From Triatoma infestans (Eukaryota > Arthropoda > Insecta > Hemiptera > Reduviidae): a DNA stretch of 64,000 nucleotides. The translations under genes were made by a program, and so were the position numbers. The stretch lies in the NCBI GenBank assembly GCA_011037195.1, contig JAAEAF010002683.1, positions 1 through 64,000 on the forward strand. The letters are read 5' to 3'. This document shows, piece after piece, positions 47,501-57,440 of the stretch; position 1 is the first letter of the stretch, and every line of letters begins with the position of its first letter. The notes under the pieces are model-generated. The model did no database searches, was not told the DNA's origin, and saw only the letters and a list, made by a program, of their open reading frames with translations.

Positions 47501-50500
47501 CAGGATACTGAGATGCTAAATCTTCATCTGGCCAGCAAAATACTTCTGCAGAGAATACAAGCCTTGAATCTAATTCAAGAAACCGTTCTACAATTTGATC
47601 AACACCTCCGAGAAAAATTACGTCATAGCTGTAATTTAGAAAAAAAATCCTGTTTAAAATCTAAATTATAAAAATATTTGATTGCATTTATTTATATTCT
47701 ATAATAGTAGTCTATTATTAGGTTGCACAATAGAACATTAATTATAACAAATCAAAGAAATAGATCGCAGCATTTAACAGTTTCATAAAAGAAGTTTGTG
47801 GCAGAACAAAAAATATTTTGAACCTTACAAATTTTTACTGGATACTTAGTTACCCGCAACTCCCATCTGGTGAACAAACAGAAGAGGTCCTTTAGAGGAT
47901 AGCCTAAGATTTTAAAATGCTTTTGAAAAATCAATTTGACTAATTAATTAAGTGCCCACACTTTTTTGGTTTTAAAATATTATAATCTACATTAATAGTG
48001 GCATCTAGATCACCAAGACCAACCCTGCATATAGTGATTTTAATTGGGGGATATTCGGCAATTCCCATCGCCAAATTCGGTCATTCAGTACCAAGATCAG
48101 AACCCCAGCTTTACTCACATTGCTAAAGTCCCTTCAGAATCGCTTCCTAGTTGCAATGTATATAGGCGAAAGCGCTTGCAAACAGTTAAGCGCTTGCTCC
48201 TAATTTTTCAGTTCTAAACATGTTAATGAAATTACTGTTATAAATGACAAATTATTTCCACCATGTGTGGTTGTAAAACAGGCCCTTCCTCAAAGACCTT
48301 ATCGAGATACGTCCAAAAATAATTATAGTTTATTTGGGTTTATGAATTACGTTTAGTATTTTACCTCACAGAAATTTATAATTATAAAATAATTTACCTA
48401 TCGGTGAACAGAACTTTCATGTTAGCATCGTCCTTATAAGGTTCCAGAGCTCTGCGAAGAAGGTTTACCTTATGTCCTCCACCTCTGTAATTCATATTTC
48501 CCCCTTCCCATTTTTCATGCATTCCAAGTACCTGTGAATGAGCCATTAATAAATGTATGAAATTAAACATTAAAATAAAATTATTTAAATTTAATTTAAT
48601 AAAGGAACACCGGATTGAACTTGTCTCCCAAAGGTACCCAGAAAAACCTGACTGAACCCAATGAACACCTTGAAAATCTTCTTTCTATTTTTGGATTAGA
48701 AATTCTGCATTGCACAATTTAAACCTTTCCAGATTGAACCAATGTTTTATTACCTGTACTGGAATGTCGAAAACTTCAGCAGATCTCATAAATCTCTTGT
48801 ATCCATCAGTTTCATCTGTAGCTACAGTAAATACAAGGAAATCTGGAAGAGAAAAATAAGCCGTACATTTTTCAAAAAGCTTAGATTATATTTACAATAA
48901 TTTGATTAAAAAAAAAAAACTTCACTGTATTTTCATCAAATTTGGAATTTTCACTAAAAGTTCTTTAGCACTAAATATAAATATAATTACTAGAGAGTGT
49001 GGTTGTTGATTTTAAAAATAAGGACTATCTGAATTTAATTACTCGTAGAGCAGAGCCCAATTTAAACTTGCAAAATAGTTTAAAGATAAACAGAACTCAT
49101 AGATTCCTCCAAAACCTGCGTAAAATCAATTTTTCCGGAAAAAGTTGAACAATTAAAAGTGATGAGGTACACGTCAAGTTTAAAGAAGATATCAGAAACA
49201 TTTTCCGTGGTAGCCTGCTTCATTTTGTGGTCATGGAAGCAGGCTACCACGGAAAATGTCTCTGATGCTTTCCAGCACTGCGGAACCAACCACCACAACA
49301 ATTAAAGAAGATAGTTGGAACAATTTCAAATTTGAAATTCTAGCATGGCATTTATTTCATGGACCTATTAATATGAGCCGTTTACTATTAAAGGGGCTTA
49401 AGTTTTAAAATAGTAATATTAAGGGTTTGCATTTGAATAATTTAAAAACATTGGTTAATTGATAGCACGGTATAATGTTTTTGTGTTTCTAAAAGTATTT
49501 AAATTACTAACTCAATTAGTATAATTAAATATGGCTTAAAAATAACACTTTTTTAATTTTTGAAAAGGCAGTCTCTTGAAGAAAATCAAATGACTTAAAA
49601 TAAATTTAAAAAATATTCAATTTTGTGTTAAAAATTTAACTAGAAGGTGAACACATTCAAACATGTTGGAATTTACATACACAATAAAAACAAAATTAAA
49701 ATTAAGCAAATCAAATTTAAAGGAACTGTAAAAATAAGCGAAAGTTTTTAGCACGAAAATACTGCATTCTTACTTTGATTTTTTTTAATAATGAGTTCTA
49801 AAATTAAAAATTACAGCTTACTTCTCAATGATTTTTTTCTTTTTAATTATGCAAATTTATTATTTTTCAAAAGATATTCGTAACCTTCAGTTTTTTACTT
49901 TTATGGTAAAAGGAATTATGGCATTACCCCAACTTTTTTAAACTTTCATTGAAAACAGAATTTTGTGAAGCCTACTGAAACTATCTCTTTTATCCCCTTT
50001 TATGAAGAGTAGGAAGAAAATTGTTTTTTGAGGGAATGCTGTGTATTTCTATATTAGCAAACAAATAATTGTAGAAAGTTTTCTGTTTAGATATTTAGCG
50101 CTCTGGATATTACGGTTTCGGTCAAAAGAAGCCAACCGGAAGTGAGATGTTTCTAAAAGAGTGGGGGATTTTGACTTTTAAGACTCTCAGTCACTCATAC
50201 AGTATTGTGCTCATAAGTCGCCCACATCTAGTTGATCGGAAATGTGGTTACGTTAGGCTTCCCTCTAATGTGCAACTTCAATATAATGTATCATTCATCG
50301 ACCTTTATAACATTAAGTCAATATATTTGACAAATGTTCTAAATAAGGAAGAAAAGTTTATCAACTATGTGGGAATTGAAAAAAAAAAAGAAAGACGTGT
50401 GAGTGTTTCATACAGATGTTAAGGAATCATTATGCGTGAGACAAGAATCACGTATACACATCATGTGTATCCTTACTAGTTTGACCCTTACTAGTTGGCA

Positions 50501-52411
50501 AACAGATTTAATCATATGAATGAGGAAAAGAAACTACAAAAAAAAGTGATAAAATTTTTATCACTTAATGGATGTTACATCCTTGACGTTATTGTAATAT
50601 TATTCTCTTAATGAATTATAAAGTAATATGGTTTGATTATTCATATTTATAATAAAAGAAGCTACAGCAAGGGCTTCACATTAAAATTCATTATATGTTG
50701 ATAATTTAAAAAGATTACTTACGCATGTGTTAAAGATAAAAATGGTATTAAGATTTCCATTCTTTTTTATGCATAAGTTTGTAGGTGGTCTTTATATGCA
50801 ACAATCTAATTGATTAAATAGAAAATAAATTATGGCATTTTGTTGAATTTTATTTGGGTTATTTTAATATAATAAGATTAAAAATAAATTTAGTTCGGCT
50901 ATAATCGTATAGAGGGGGAAATACGTCACGTCGGAATAATTATTATAGTCTGAAAATACATAAAACTATAACTAAAACAGTTTGAAAAACTTGTTATCTA
51001 CTTATGATATAATCACCTTATAAATAAAATAGATTATAAGCTTCAATAAATGTTAGAAATATTATGACTTCTCAATTAAACGCTCTCATTACATTCATTT
51101 GTTTTTTCTAGATGGAGTTAGTTATCTAGAACTCTAGATCAATAAAATATAATGCTGCAGCCATTTCTTTGTTAAGTAACAAAAGAAGATAAAATCTGTA
51201 AAACTGACGCATTTAATAACAATTTTTGTTATATAAGTAAATAAAACTGAATATCTCTAAAACTATTTGAAGTTTCAAGAATTCCAAGCTATAAATATGT
51301 ATTCAACACAAAATTAGACAAAATGACAAGAGAAATTACGGCTTTTTCTTTAAAGAAAACAACAAATTATTATGCAAAGGAAAAATGAAACTTGGTATAA
51401 TTCACACCTCAGATCACATTTTGTAAGAGATGTAGATAAACCATCAACATAAGTTGATGTTGATAAACCTGTTTAGGAAATCTTAAAAAATCACGGCTAA
51501 AAAGAAAAACAAGTCTCGGAAAGGAAAAGAGAGAAAAAGTATTATAATATATATTATAGAGAAAGTATCTCATTGAAATAGAAATAATTCAATTCTGAGC
51601 ATTTGTAAATTAGAACCTTCATTGAATTATGAGCTGTCTTGATATTTTGCAAATATCTTATGTAGCACTGATCCATTAATGCCCTAATAAAGGAAATTAA
51701 TCTGACCAGGGTATTTACCTCAATCAGCAGTTGTTAATATCCATTTTTCGCATAGCTATAAGCAACTAACAATTTTAGAAATTACTTAATTCTGAATTTT
51801 CCGTTGCATTGAAAGTATGATTTTTGGAACCATCAATGTATTTAACAGTAAAACTTTTAGTTACTTCTGAACTTTTCCTTCAAACCTATTAAATCAGCTA
51901 TTATCAAAGAGTAAAAACTTTGTTTTCAAATTGCAATTAATTGAAAGTAAGTGAAAATGATTTTATAATTAAAAGTAAAAAAACTTATTGATTAGTTACT
52001 AAACATTAACGATTGAAATCTAATTTAATGCTGGCTTAAATCTTAGAACTTTTTTTCCTGGAGAGCAAACATGAATGCAAGGGCAATTGAAAATATATTT
52101 AAACATGACTTCACTGGTGATTATATCTATAATTAGATCTGCAGAAGAACATTTTTTTCTGTTAGATTACTTAATTTGAGGCCAAATATCAAAACAATTC
52201 AAATTTGTTTGAAAAAAACAAACTTAATTCATTCTATTATTTCAAATTTTTCATAAATCAAAATTCAACAATGTATCAATTTAGATATATTACAAATAGA
52301 GTTAATGATATAAATATACTGTTTTCAATAAAACTTACCACTTTCATTATCAGAATTTGCAACAACAATGCTGTAGAAAATTGGTAAAAGAAATAAACCA
52401 AAAAAATGCAT
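38435..52411 (-). CDS. Plod: Procollagen-lysine 2-oxoglutarate 5-dioxygenase (lysyl hydroxylase), complete
   Basis: Sixteen coding exons: 52411-52339, 48842-48754, 48531-48398, 47628-47465, 47335-47159, 47065-46881, 46786-46655, 46566-46445, 45336-45235, 45152-45027, 44723-44591, 44139-43957, 42754-42650, 42467-42321, 41437-41309, 38590-38435. All junctions are GT..AG, all phases agree, giving 718 residues (vertebrate PLODs are about 730). The enzyme hydroxylates collagen lysines in the ER with Fe(II), O2, 2-oxoglutarate and ascorbate. Seen: signal peptide [19 protein letters not shown]-terminal glycosyltransferase-type part with FTDSYDVIF (D98, D101), GGLIGFAKD and LHGNGP; C-terminal dioxygenase with [18 protein letters not shown] (H647, D649), THYHEG (H699) and GTRYIM (R709, 2-oxoglutarate), spaced as in the family. 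No defects. It converges on Pdfr, 8.9 kb apart. Confidence 0.95.
38630..39312 (+). repeat. Dispersed repeat family copy
   Basis: Contains GTTATAGCCGTTTTGGAGAA at about 38840 and GTTGGAGCCATTTTCGAGAA at about 39110, so it may be two copies joined. Ends GAAGTAAGAGAAAGT at 39294-39308. Confidence 0.6.
39838..39910 (+). repeat. Penelope-type end sequence
   Basis: CTGACGATGGATGAAAAACC then GAAAG...GGCCAGGAACAA.AT matches the 25609-25660 sequence with few changes. Confidence 0.6.
41309..41437 (-). CDS. Plod: Plod exon 15, iron ligands
   Basis: Acceptor TTTTACAG, donor ACG|GTTAGT. Encodes [20 protein letters not shown] with the HxD iron ligands and TYTINIALN. Confidence 0.95.
42321..42467 (-). CDS. 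Plod: Plod exon 14
   Basis: Acceptor TTTGTTTAG, donor GAT|GTAAGT. Encodes [20 protein letters not shown] and [17 protein letters not shown]. Confidence 0.94.
42650..42754 (-). CDS. Plod: Plod exon 13
   Basis: Acceptor TTTATAG, donor TAT|GTAAGT. Encodes [20 protein letters not shown] and [13 protein letters not shown], the start of the dioxygenase region. Confidence 0.93.
42955..43222 (+). repeat. Dispersed repeat family copy, truncated
   Basis: Contains a GATTTTTTCAATCAAAATCA-type segment and ends CACTAAGAGAAAGTAAT at about 43206-43222. Lies in Plod intron 12. Confidence 0.5.
43644..43899. repeat. 119-bp-arm inverted repeat in Plod intron 12
   Basis: Arms 43644-43762 and 43781-43899 around an 18-bp loop; only a handful of mismatches. 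Each arm carries the TTTCGGGCGTTC / GAACGCCCGAAA word. Related single or inverted copies lie at 49191-49310 and 53535-53690. Confidence 0.9.
43957..44139 (-). CDS. Plod: Plod exon 12
   Basis: Acceptor TTAAATAG, donor CAG|GTAAAG. Encodes [20 protein letters not shown] and [16 protein letters not shown]. The donor is about 50 bp from a 119-bp-arm hairpin in the next intron. Confidence 0.94.
44591..44723 (-). CDS. Plod: Plod exon 11
   Basis: Acceptor TTTCAG, donor AAA|GTATGC. Encodes [16 protein letters not shown] and [14 protein letters not shown]. Confidence 0.93.
45027..45152 (-). CDS. Plod: Plod exon 10
   Basis: Acceptor TTTTTAG, donor AAAAG|GTTAAT. Encodes [20 protein letters not shown] and [16 protein letters not shown]. 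Confidence 0.93.
45235..45336 (-). CDS. Plod: Plod exon 9
   Basis: Acceptor CTTTCAG, donor GATAG|GTATAA. Encodes [20 protein letters not shown], a C..C.YYF.VD core. Confidence 0.92.
46445..46566 (-). CDS. Plod: Plod exon 8
   Basis: Acceptor TTTGTAG, donor GCAAT|GTAAGT. Encodes [15 protein letters not shown] and [10 protein letters not shown], the conserved ADARN motif. Confidence 0.92.
46655..46786 (-). CDS. Plod: Plod exon 7
   Basis: Acceptor TATTACAG, donor AAT|GTTAGT. Encodes [20 protein letters not shown] and [12 protein letters not shown]. Confidence 0.92.
46881..47065 (-). CDS. Plod: Plod exon 6
   Basis: Acceptor TATTTAG, donor AAG|GTAGTT. Encodes [34 protein letters not shown] and HGCTACND. 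Confidence 0.93.
47159..47335 (-). CDS. Plod: Plod exon 5
   Basis: Acceptor TTACCAG, donor GAAA|GTAAGT. Encodes [33 protein letters not shown] and [15 protein letters not shown]. Confidence 0.94.
47465..47628 (-). CDS. Plod: Plod exon 4
   Basis: Acceptor TTACAG, donor GGAG|GTAAGC. Encodes [35 protein letters not shown] and YKYLNSG. Confidence 0.93.
48398..48531 (-). CDS. Plod: Plod exon 3
   Basis: Acceptor TCACAG, donor GATAG|GTAAAT. Encodes [20 protein letters not shown] and KVLFTD, the first Asp of the DSYD metal motif; a Ser codon is split. Confidence 0.93.
48754..48842 (-). CDS. Plod: Plod exon 2
   Basis: Acceptor CTCTTCCAG, donor CAG|GTAATA. Encodes [20 protein letters not shown], the first strand of the glycosyltransferase fold. 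Confidence 0.93.
49191..49310. repeat. Short inverted copy of the same end sequence
   Basis: Arms 49191-49220 and 49237-49266 (CATTTTCCGTGGTAGCCTGC and its complement) around a 16-bp loop, then TTTCCAGCACTGCGGAACCA to 49310 as in the 43.6-kb copy. The central GGGCG..CGCCC part is missing. In Plod intron 1. Confidence 0.85.
52339..52411 (-). CDS. Plod: Plod exon 1, signal peptide
   Basis: ATG at 52411; 24 codons plus one base, donor AGTG|GTAAGT. Hydrophobic leader [16 protein letters not shown] then NSDNES. Phase 1 joins exon 2 as Asp. Confidence 0.85.
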
Positions 52412-53249
52412 GTTCAATTAAAAGAAACATGCACCAAAATAACCTTACACTAAGAGAACCTCCTGTCAAACGTACCGTTGCCACAGTAACTGTAGCAAAT
52501 GAACACTAACCCAGAGCGGGCTAGTGTTTGCATACAGCAGTCTGTATACAGTGCCCAATATAGGGGAATTTCCCGATCATAAAATATCCCTGTTACGGTT
52601 TATTATATTGCAGATCCTTTATACCTTTTTTTTTTTTGCTTTCCTTCACAGTTGGTGGTTGGTCATTATCTCAATTGAATTTCCTTGTACTTTTGACAAT
52701 CACAAGAGAAATAAAATTATTGCTAAATTATATCAGAGCGCTTTTAACGAAAGAGTGTTTTGTTTTTATTAAAATGATAACATAAATTGATCTTTCTGTT
52801 TTTGCCTTTAGATTATTGGTCCTCATGTATATACTTATATAACCAAATTAAGAATAATATCTGTCTAATTGAACACGGTTTCCATACGGCTTTCTCTTAC
52901 TACAATTATCTAATTCCAATAGTTGGCAAAATTTCGTCAAAACGGAATTTTAACAACACATTGTAATTGAAATGAATTTAGCTAAGCATAAATCAACTAG
53001 GTATTTCATGATTTTCAGCGTTTATAAAAATATGCTAATAAAATTTTAGCCTTTTTAATAAATCGATCAGATTTTTATTTTCTATTACTACTTTGAGCTA
53101 AATTTCAAAAACAAAAAAAAACTAATGTTTTTAGCGATTAGTTCCTGTGCTGCGCTGAACTGTGTGAGTAGTGTAGGAACAGCTTGTAATACAAACGCTA
53201 AAAACGAAAAACGCAGACATTTCGCTCTGTATCACAGATTGGATCTGAT

Positions 53250-53530
53250 ATGAAGATATAAATGGAAATCCGTCAACCGGAAGTCCTTTATACTTAATGT
53301 GTTATCCAAGTTTAGATTTTTCTCGAAAACAGCGCCAACGATTTTCTTTAGAAACTAATGTTTATGTTAACGACAATTAGACGTTGAATAAAAATTTCAA
53401 ATTTTAAGAAAATCCAATCAACCGGAAGTGCAAGTTTTACAATTTTACAGAATTGTTTTTACCGTTTTTCGTGATTTTCTTTAAAATTAATATACTATCT
53501 ACTCACATAAATGTTGATAATTTTTTATTG
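53250..53530 (-). repeat. Dispersed repeat family piece
   Basis: Reverse-orientation segments AATC..TCAACCGGAAGT..AAGT and TCTCGAAAACAGCGCCAACG match the CTTCCGGTTGA and TTGGAGCCATTTTCGAGAA parts of other copies. Confidence 0.5.
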
Positions 53531-53534
53531 TAGT

Positions 53535-53690
53535 TGGTTCCGCAGAGCTGGAAAGCATCAGAGATATTTTCCGTGATATCCTGCCTCTTTTTGCTTTCGG
53601 GCGTTCGCCCATCATCAGGAAACATTTGTCAGTGTGATAACATAGATTTGCACAGAGCAAATTTAGTTGATACACTCTGAGTGAGAATTA
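53535..53690 (-). repeat. Single copy of the same end sequence
   Basis: TTGGTTCCGCAGAGCTGGAA, ATTTTCCGTG, TTTCGGGCGTTCGCCCATCA and TTTGCACAGAGCAAATT in the same order as one arm of the 43.6-kb repeat. Not inverted here. Confidence 0.8.
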
Positions 53691-54001
53691 ATGGCGTTCA
53701 ATTTCAAATTTTAATTAGTTCCTTCAATGTTATTGGCGCTGTCTTCTGGACTACAATGTAACTACAACACTGAAGGACTTACCTGACCTAGGGTTCTATA
53801 TTCTAGCATGTAGCCCCTCACTTCTATAATTTAGGTCAGAGTTTTTAAAAAATAAAATACCAAGTTTAATGTCATATTCATTAAAATACCAAGATGTCAA
53901 TTTCATAAGCGAGGGTTTACCACAATTTTTATTTCTTTAAAAAAATAAATAACCTTTTTTTTAAATAATAAGCTAGCGTATTAAAACAATAAAAAACTTA
54001 C

Positions 54002-54173
54002 CACCAGACGTATTGTATATAGTAAGAGTAAAAAATCTGGCATCACAACTAGCTTCATTAGTTTTCAATTTACAAACATCATGTCCATAACAAGAAATTA
54101 CTGATATTATCACTACAATATAAATACTGCTAGTTAAAGTTGGCATAATTGTTAACTCCAACACACTTGACAA
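54002..54173 (-). CDS. Possible alternative first exon of Plod, or a separate secreted protein
   Basis: An open frame with ATGs at 54173 and 54146 encodes a hydrophobic leader (MPTLTSSIYIVVIISVIS) then CYGHDVCKLKTNEASCDARF and TLTIYNTSG, ending at a strong donor TCTGGTG|GTAAGT in phase 1. That phase is the same as Plod exon 1 and would join exon 2 as Asp, giving [15 protein letters not shown]. Joined to exon 1's internal AG instead, the frame closes. Seen: leader, donor, phase. Inferred: use as an alternative first exon, giving a PLOD with a longer Cys-containing N-terminus. It could also be the first exon of another gene. No transcript evidence. Confidence 0.4.
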
Positions 54174-54540
54174 TATAAATTACAATTCTGATTGTATTTT
54201 AAAGCTTTTTATTGCCAATGATTTATATCATTACACTCAGTCAATGATGTGTAACGTGTTACCAATTACACAGTGGCGAGGACTACATGGATTATGTAAA
54301 TAAAAACCAAATAATTATTATATAATTAAGTTTTTATAACTATTCAAATATTTTTGCGAAATCTGTGATATGTAATATAAAGTTGCGTCCATCGTGCAGC
54401 GCCTAACTTAACGGAAACATAGCTTCACTATTCGTTTAATTAGAGCCTTCGTGTTCTCTTACCGGACAGTGTAGACGTAGAAAAGTGTTACTGTCTATTT
54501 TGTTTCTGAAATAAACTCTCCAGACTCTCTAGTTTTCCCT

Positions 54541-54553
54541 CGCACATGCGCAG
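54541..54553. promoter_or_regulatory. NRF-1/EWG-like palindrome
   Basis: CGCACATGCGCAG, close to the CGCATGCGCA-type element, about 370 bp upstream (- strand) of the 54173 ATG. Suggestive of a promoter for the upstream exon only. Confidence 0.2.
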
Positions 54554-54919
54554 TATTACCTGCTGTCATTTTAACGTTTATTCCAATCTTTTTTACTTGT
54601 TTTTATTGGCTTCGACAATCCTTTGAATTGACAGTAAATCTATTTTGATAAAGCTTCTATTGAGAATTCATGTTAAAAATCTCACACAACTTTTTCGTGC
54701 AGTAATCTCTTTTTAGAGGCTCCGCCCTATGTACCACCCGTTAATAAAATAAAAAAAGTAAAAAGCCATTAGCCGGTCAAACTTGAAAATAAGTGGGTCA
54801 CTGTTTTATTTTCGCGCGCTTATCATCATGAGAGACGACCATAAGAACGTTCAACTGTGATAATAAATGGTTTGAAAGTAATAGTTTAATTTTAATTTTT
54901 GTGGCTAGTGCATACTAAA

Positions 54920-54973
54920 CCAGAATCATGACGGTAGATTGCATAATATACAAGAATCATGACGGTAGAGCGC
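54920..54973. repeat. 31-bp tandem units, left side of the LTR element
   Basis: AGAATCATGACGGTAGA recurs with a 31-bp step (54922, 54953). The array continues after the LTR element at 58987-59030 (AGAATCATGATGGTAGAGCG), showing that the element cut the array. Confidence 0.75.
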
Positions 54974-55491
54974 TGAAATGTTATTGGTGTGGTGTGTTGT
55001 AGTAGTGGTAGCTTGTGGCATGAGCGGTTTTGTAAAGGGCTTGTGTGTATGTTTGAGAAAGATTGAGAAGTATTAGAAATAAGTAAAAGATCACCACTGT
55101 TTTGAAATAAATATATTATTCTCTAGGTGAAATTAAGTACTTTTATAATATCACAACTATTATGTTTATAAATCAATTATTTAACTAGATTGAGTGCAAA
55201 AATCTTGTTTTAATTTATGACTGGCACTGATGCTAAGAGAGCGAAAGACAAGTGTTCTGGTTCGGTGTCTGCTTCAGACTGTTCTTGTTTGAAAGCAGAA
55301 TGCAGATTGCCTTCTCTTGTTAGTACAAATCTTCCCCTGAGTGAAGGGGTGAAAAGACAAAGCTAACCAGGACCTTTGAACTCTTTCTGTAACTGTAGTC
55401 TTCTACCTGTGTGTACCCTTTTTGCCAGCGAATGTACATTTTTCTCTCAAATAAAATAGATATAATTTCTATAATTCTGGCATCCATCACA
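54974..55491 (-). repeat. 3' LTR
   Basis: 518 bp, TG...CA bounded. Shares TTATGACTGGCACTGATGC, GAAAGACAAGTGTTCTGG and GGCATCCATCACA with 58421-58982. Carries an AATAAA on the + and - strands, so no strong poly-A call. Confidence 0.8.
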
Positions 55492-55505
55492 TTGTCCTCC
55501 CTCCT
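55492..55505 (-). other. Polypurine tract
   Basis: On the - strand AGGAGGGAGGACAA, ending one base before the LTR's TG. It primes plus-strand synthesis in LTR elements and sets the orientation. Confidence 0.7.
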
Positions 55506-55624
55506 GGAGAAATTTTTCGGCACGAAAGATTTGGGAGGTAATCTAGAGTTGTAGAGGCTTGAAGGGTATGGCGAGAGGCGTGTGTGTAACCTCTGCAAGG
55601 TAGTCGTTTACAGTAGATACAGGT

Positions 55625-55800
55625 ATCTTCATCTGGAGCGAACGCTGCTTGAATGTGTGAGCGCTGCTCTGGTGAGGAACGTCTTCTTCTCGAGCGAATG
55701 CTGTGATTGAGCATTGCTCTGGTGATGGAACGTCTTCTTCTCGAGCGAACGCTGCTTGAGTGTGTGAGCGTTGCTCTGGTGGTAGGCAGCTTGGCGAGTG
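55625..55800. repeat. 51-56-bp tandem repeat in the LTR element
   Basis: Three units starting GAGCGAA.GCTG at 55636, 55692 and 55743, each with GAACGTCTTCTTCTCGAGCG-type parts. Confidence 0.75.
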
Positions 55801-56475
55801 AGAGTGTTGCTGAGGAAGAAGTTATTGGCAAGGGTAGACAAGGCGATCAATGTAGGCTTCTGAGTGATGGTGCTGTAGGGATGCATGTACTTTCTTGACT
55901 TCTTGAAGTACTCTATATGAACGAAAAAAAAAATTAAATAATTCAAAAAAATAATTTATACTTATTAGATTTAGAAACTTGATGGCAATAAACATTATGA
56001 AAGTTGACTTAATAGAATTATAAATACTCAAATTTAAATTCTTTTAACTAACATGCAATTACAACAACATGCAATATTCATGCAATTATAGTTATCGCAT
56101 GCAATTACATTCATGCACATGCAATGGTGTGCAATACATATCAGTATTTTACATTAAATTAAACATATCAGTAAACTTTAAACATTTTTGATCTTAAGAC
56201 TAACAAAATTCTTATATGTTGATGAATATGTTTGGATCTGCAAGAGAGTGGTTATATAAATTTAAATTCTTCAGCTAACATAAAAATATTATGGATATGT
56301 CTCAATAATTTCAACAAATATAGGCATAATGCTTTACACCATTAAATCTGCAAAAAAAATATAATTTATTAATTAAAAGTATATCATGATCAAAAATTTA
56401 TACTAAATCAATGTCAAATATTTGAAAAATTCTTAATTTCTGGATTGAAATCGTCGTTGGTGGTACAGAAAAAAT

Positions 56476-56765
56476 GTGTTAATTAAACATATCAGTATTA
56501 TACATTACAGTACATATCAGAATCTACATATCAGTACATATCAGTATTATAAATTACAGTACATATCAGAATCTACATATCAGTACATATCAGTATTATA
56601 CATTACAGTACATATCAGAATCTACATATCAGTACATATCAATATTATACATTACAGTACATATCAGAATCTACATATCAGTATTATACATTACAGTACA
56701 TATCAGGATCTACATATCAGTACATATCAATATTGTAAATTACAGTACATATCACAATAACATAT
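56476..56765. repeat. 49-bp minisatellite
   Basis: Units with AATCTACATATCAGTACATA at 56521, 56570, 56619 and 56668 (step 49), then a shortened unit at 56707 (step 39). Flanked by CATATCAGTATTTTACATTA words at 56138 and 56771. Confidence 0.88.
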
Positions 56766-57440
56766 CAATACATTTCAGTATTTTACATTAAATTAAACAT
56801 ATTAGTAAATTTTAAACATTTTGGATCTTAAGACTAACAAAATTCTTATACATGTAATATTTATATAAGGTGTAGTATGTAGAGTTTGGGCATCAAAAGT
56901 TTCAATGTATTGTGTGCGCGAGGTGGCACTGAAATTTTGTGCCTAGTTGCAGGTTTTTAATGAACCTAGCGAAAGGTACTAAATTGGTGCGTTTGAGTAC
57001 TATTTGAAAATTGAATGTTGAATTTATTAAGTGTTAGATATGTGTGCGCAAATTGATGATTGCCCTGTAAGGATGTCTCGACCAAGTATTAATTGGTAAA
57101 GTATTAATTGCGAAACTATGAATTCGCCAGAAAAATTGAAATTTTTGACATTGTCTGCATGCAAATGAAGGGTCGTGATGCCATAATTAGATATCATATG
57201 GTTAGTCAGAACTGGTGAAAGCAGGTATGATAGCCATGGTCATAATATGAAGTGTCGAGAAAGCGACTGAGGGCTAACTCGTTTTGGGCTGGATTTGGAA
57301 GCAATATTGAACAATATTGGCAAGTGGGCCTACTTTGAAGGTTATTGCCAGTTTCATTATAATTATTATTATTCTGATTATATTGGAGTCTATCAGGATA
57401 AGAGTTAAATCGTGAATTATTTGAATTATTAACTCAAGCA

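Noticed and set aside
53973..54001. Continuation of the 54173 frame past the donor (KFFIVLIR)
   Set aside because: Runs into a strong GTAAGT and then poor-complexity sequence; better read as intron.
56476..56760. 95-residue frame rich in HISIIHYSTYQ
   Set aside because: It is only a reading of the 49-bp minisatellite.
56476..56765. CRISPR-like spacing of repeats
   Set aside because: Units are contiguous with no unique spacers, and the genome is eukaryotic.
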